From Isoptericola chiayiensis (GTDB lineage Bacteria > Actinomycetota > Actinomycetes > Actinomycetales > Cellulomonadaceae), in assembly GCF_013149805.1 (NCBI RefSeq), contig NZ_JABEZT010000008.1:1-64000 (forward strand): a DNA stretch of 64,000 bases, read 5' to 3'. Shown here piece after piece: positions 61,827 to 64,000 of the stretch. Position numbers and translations under genes: made by a program. Below the pieces are notes generated by a model that saw only the letters and a program-made list of their open reading frames with translations, was not told the DNA's origin and did no database searches. The stretch's first letter is position 1; each line of letters starts with the position of its first letter.

Positions 61827-61848
61827 TCTCGCTTGCTGAGATTGCAAG
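61827..61848. promoter_or_regulatory. interleaved palindromes, candidate IclR operator
   Basis: CTTGC (61832-61836) and GCAAG (61844-61848) form an inverted repeat around TGAGATT, and TCTC (61827-61830) with GAGA (61838-61841) forms a second, overlapping one. They lie 16 nt from the regulator start, in the 107-bp gap divergent from leuC. Confidence 0.45.
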
Positions 61849-61918
61849 TCCTGGGAACCGTCAGGTCGCGCACAGAGAAGACGACAGCCGCCCGCAGGCG
61901 GCGGACGAGGAGCACGCC

Positions 61919-63394
61919 ATGGCCGGCACGCTGGCAGAGAAGGTCTGGGAGGCGCACCTGGTGCGCCAGGGGAGCGACGGGGCGCCCGACCTGCTCTACA
62001 TCGACCTGCACCTCGTGCACGAGGTGACCAGCCCCCAGGCCTTCGAGGGCCTGCGCCTCGCCGGCCGTCCCGTGCGTCGGCCGGACCTGACGATCGCCAC
62101 CGAGGACCACAACACCCCCACCCTCGACATCGACCTGCCCATCGCGGACCTCACCAGCCGCACGCAGATCGACACCCTGCGCAACAACGCCCGCGAGTTC
62201 GGCGTCCGGATCCATTCCCTGGGCGACGCCGACCAGGGCATCGTGCACCAGGTCGGCCCCCAGCTCGGCCTGACCATGCCCGGCCTCACCGTGGTCTGCG
62301 GCGACTCGCACACCTCCACCCACGGGGCCTTCGGCGCCCTGGCGTTCGGCATCGGGACCTCCGAGGTCGAGCACGTGCTGGCGACCCAGACCCTGCCGCT
62401 CACGCCCTTCAAGACCATGGCGATCACCGTCGACGGCGACCTGCCGCCCGGGGCCACCAGCAAGGACATCATCTTGGCGATCATCGCCAAGATCGGCACC
62501 GGCGGCGGCCAGGGCTACGTCCTGGAGTACCGCGGCGAGGCCATCCGCCGGCTCTCGATGGAGGCGCGGATGACCATCTGCAACATGTCCATCGAGGCCG
62601 GTGCGCGCGCCGGCATGATCGCCCCGGACGAGACCACCTTCGAGTACCTGAAGGGTCGCCCGCACGCCCCCGAGGGCGACGACTGGGACGCCGCCGTCGA
62701 GTACTGGAGGACGCTGCGCAGCGACGACGACGCCGAGTTCGACGCCGAGGTGGTCCTCGAGGCCGCCGACCTCGAGCCCTTCGTCACCTGGGGCACCAAC
62801 CCGGGTCAGGGACTGCCGCTGTCCGCGAACGTGCCGGTGCCCGCCGAGATCGCCGACGAGAACGAGCGCGTCGCCGCCGAGCGCGCGCTGGAGTACATGG
62901 GCCTGACCGGCGGCACCCCGCTGCGCGACATCTCCGTCGACACCGTGTTCATCGGCTCGTGCACCAACGGCCGCATCGAGGACCTGCGCTCGGTCGCCAA
63001 GGTGCTCCAGGGTCGGCGCAAGGCCGACGACGTGCGCGTGCTCGTGGTGCCGGCGTCGGCCCGCGTGCGGCTCCAGGCCGAGGCCGAGGGCCTCGACGTC
63101 ATCTTCAAGGAGTTCGGCGCCGAGTGGCGCAACGCCGGCTGCTCGATGTGCCTGGGCATGAACCCCGACCAGCTCGCCCCGGGCGAGCGGGCCGCCTCGA
63201 CGTCGAACCGCAACTTCGAGGGACGTCAGGGCAAGGGCGGACGCACGCACCTGGTCTCCCCGCTGGTGGCTGCCGCCACCGCGATCCGGGGCACGCTGTC
63301 GTCCGTGTCCGACCTGGACCTCGGCCAGGACGTGGACCTGACCAGCTTCGACGGCACGCCCCTGGCGCCGCTGACCGCGCCGTCCTTCGTCTGA
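61919..63394 (+). CDS. leuC: 3-isopropylmalate dehydratase large subunit
   Basis: A 491-residue aconitase-family subunit that isomerises 2- to 3-isopropylmalate, and by homology citramalate to methylmalate in the CimA route. Cluster cysteines are in [14 protein letters not shown] and [34 protein letters not shown] is the substrate region. GAGGAG precedes the ATG. It is followed 28 nt later by leuD. Confidence 0.97.
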   Translation: MAGTLAEKVWEAHLVRQGSDGAPDLLYIDLHLVHEVTSPQAFEGLRLAGRPVRRPDLTIATEDHNTPTLDIDLPIADLTSRTQIDTLRNNAREFGVRIHSLGDADQGIVHQVGPQLGLTMPGLTVVCGDSHTSTHGAFGALAFGIGTSEVEHVLATQTLPLTPFKTMAITVDGDLPPGATSKDIILAIIAKIGTGGGQGYVLEYRGEAIRRLSMEARMTICNMSIEAGARAGMIAPDETTFEYLKGRPHAPEGDDWDAAVEYWRTLRSDDDAEFDAEVVLEAADLEPFVTWGTNPGQGLPLSANVPVPAEIADENERVAAERALEYMGLTGGTPLRDISVDTVFIGSCTNGRIEDLRSVAKVLQGRRKADDVRVLVVPASARVRLQAEAEGLDVIFKEFGAEWRNAGCSMCLGMNPDQLAPGERAASTSNRNFEGRQGKGGRTHLVSPLVAAATAIRGTLSSVSDLDLGQDVDLTSFDGTPLAPLTAPSFV

Positions 63395-63422
63395 CCCCGC
63401 GCCTTCCGACAGGAGATCCACC

Positions 63423-64000
63423 ATGGAGAAGATCGTCACCCACACCGGCGTCGGGGTCCCGCTGCGCCGCAGCAACGTCGACACCGACCAGATCATCCCG
63501 GCCGTCTACCTCAAGCGGGTCACGCGCACCGGGTTCGAGGACGCCCTGTTCGCCGCCTGGCGCGGCGACGAGTCGTTCGTGCTCAACCAGGACGCCTACC
63601 GCAACGGCTCCGTGCTCGTCGCCGGACCGGACTTCGGCACCGGCTCCTCGCGCGAGCACGCCGTGTGGGCGCTGAAGGACTACGGCTTCCGCGTGGTCCT
63701 CGCCTCGCGCTTCGCCGACATCTTCCGCGGCAACTCGGGCAAGCAGGGCCTCGTGGCCGGCATCGTCGCCCAGGAGGACATCGAGCTGCTCTGGAAGATC
63801 CTCGAGGCCAAGCCCGGCACCGAGATCACCGTGGACCTGGAGCACCGCACCGCCCAGGCCGACGACGTCACCGTGCCGTTCCAGCTCGACGACTACACGC
63901 GCTGGCGCCTCATGGAAGGGCTCGACGACATCGGCCTGACCCTGCAGAACGAGGACGACATCTCCGCGTTCGAGGCGCAGCGTGCGCCGTGGCGGCCCAG
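63423..64000 (+). CDS. leuD: 3-isopropylmalate dehydratase small subunit (cut by window end)
   Basis: The first 192 residues of the swivelling-domain subunit that partners Leu[21 protein letters not shown] and [20 protein letters not shown] are diagnostic. CAGGAG lies before the ATG. The family is usually about 195-200 residues, so only a few C-terminal residues are missing beyond the window. It is the second gene of the leuCD operon. Confidence 0.95.
   Translation, partial: MEKIVTHTGVGVPLRRSNVDTDQIIPAVYLKRVTRTGFEDALFAAWRGDESFVLNQDAYRNGSVLVAGPDFGTGSSREHAVWALKDYGFRVVLASRFADIFRGNSGKQGLVAGIVAQEDIELLWKILEAKPGTEITVDLEHRTAQADDVTVPFQLDDYTRWRLMEGLDDIGLTLQNEDDISAFEAQRAPWRP

Overview
The window is high-GC DNA that reads as an actinobacterial chromosome. 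It is probably from the Micrococcales, near the cellulose- and chitin-degrading Promicromonosporaceae/Cellulomonadaceae. The clues are strong G/C third-position bias, GatCAB in place of GlnRS, many GTG starts, an AA10 chitin/cellulose oxygenase, an IclR regulator facing leuCD, an ABC sugar importer without its own ATPase, and many starts that look leaderless (TANNNT 6-7 nt before the start codon). I see no phage, insertion sequence or CRISPR array. The taxonomic placement is inference.

Layout. 1-84: 3' end of a 5S rRNA and its hairpin. 196-5.5 kb: gatCAB, a GNAT acetyltransferase and a convergent photolyase. 5.6-15.1 kb: POT peptide transporter, DoxX protein, two different ilvD paralogues separated by an internally deleted acetyltransferase remnant, a pterin dehydratase, a PNPOx-like protein and an ABC exporter. 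15.2-18.9 kb: ilvBNC behind a transcription attenuator with a 14-residue leader peptide. 18.99-19.18 kb: an unusual 20-bp-periodic array with four units in one orientation and five in the other. 19.2-25.2 kb: ASCH and VOC proteins, leuB, ilvE, a small membrane protein, and cimA behind a second probable attenuator.

25.2-39.5 kb holds the most interesting unit. An RpiR/MurR-type regulator and a domain-permuted lipoate ligase precede a tightly coupled nine-gene operon: sugar-binding lipoprotein, two permeases, cytoplasmic NagZ, AnmK, a sodium:solute symporter, MurQ, a BadF/MurK-type kinase, and a large FAD/Fe-S D-lactate dehydrogenase. It reads as a complete peptidoglycan-sugar (MurNAc) catabolic route in which the D-lactate released by MurQ is oxidised by the last gene product.

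39.5-59.3 kb is mixed housekeeping and accessory DNA: YggS, YccF, YbaK, TauE/SafE, a DUF3516-type helicase, a secreted LPMO followed by a 28-bp perfect hairpin, an APH(3')-like kinase, an EamA exporter opposite a CGNR regulator, PhzF, a multi-pass membrane protein, three methyltransferases, FAH-family hydrolase, gltX, HAD hydrolase, and a YeiH exporter opposite a LysR regulator. 59.4-59.9 kb: tRNA-Gln and two identical tRNA-Glu genes, next to a genome that charges both tRNAs with GltX plus GatCAB. 59.9-64 kb: a PH-domain protein with a 55-residue membrane partner, then an IclR (LtbR/NdgR-type) regulator divergent from leuCD; leuD runs off the window.

Branched-chain amino acid synthesis is the recurring theme: ilvD (twice), ilvBNC, leuB, ilvE, cimA and leuCD all lie here with at least three separate control devices. 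Only leuA and threonine deaminase are not seen, and cimA suggests isoleucine can be made from pyruvate via citramalate.
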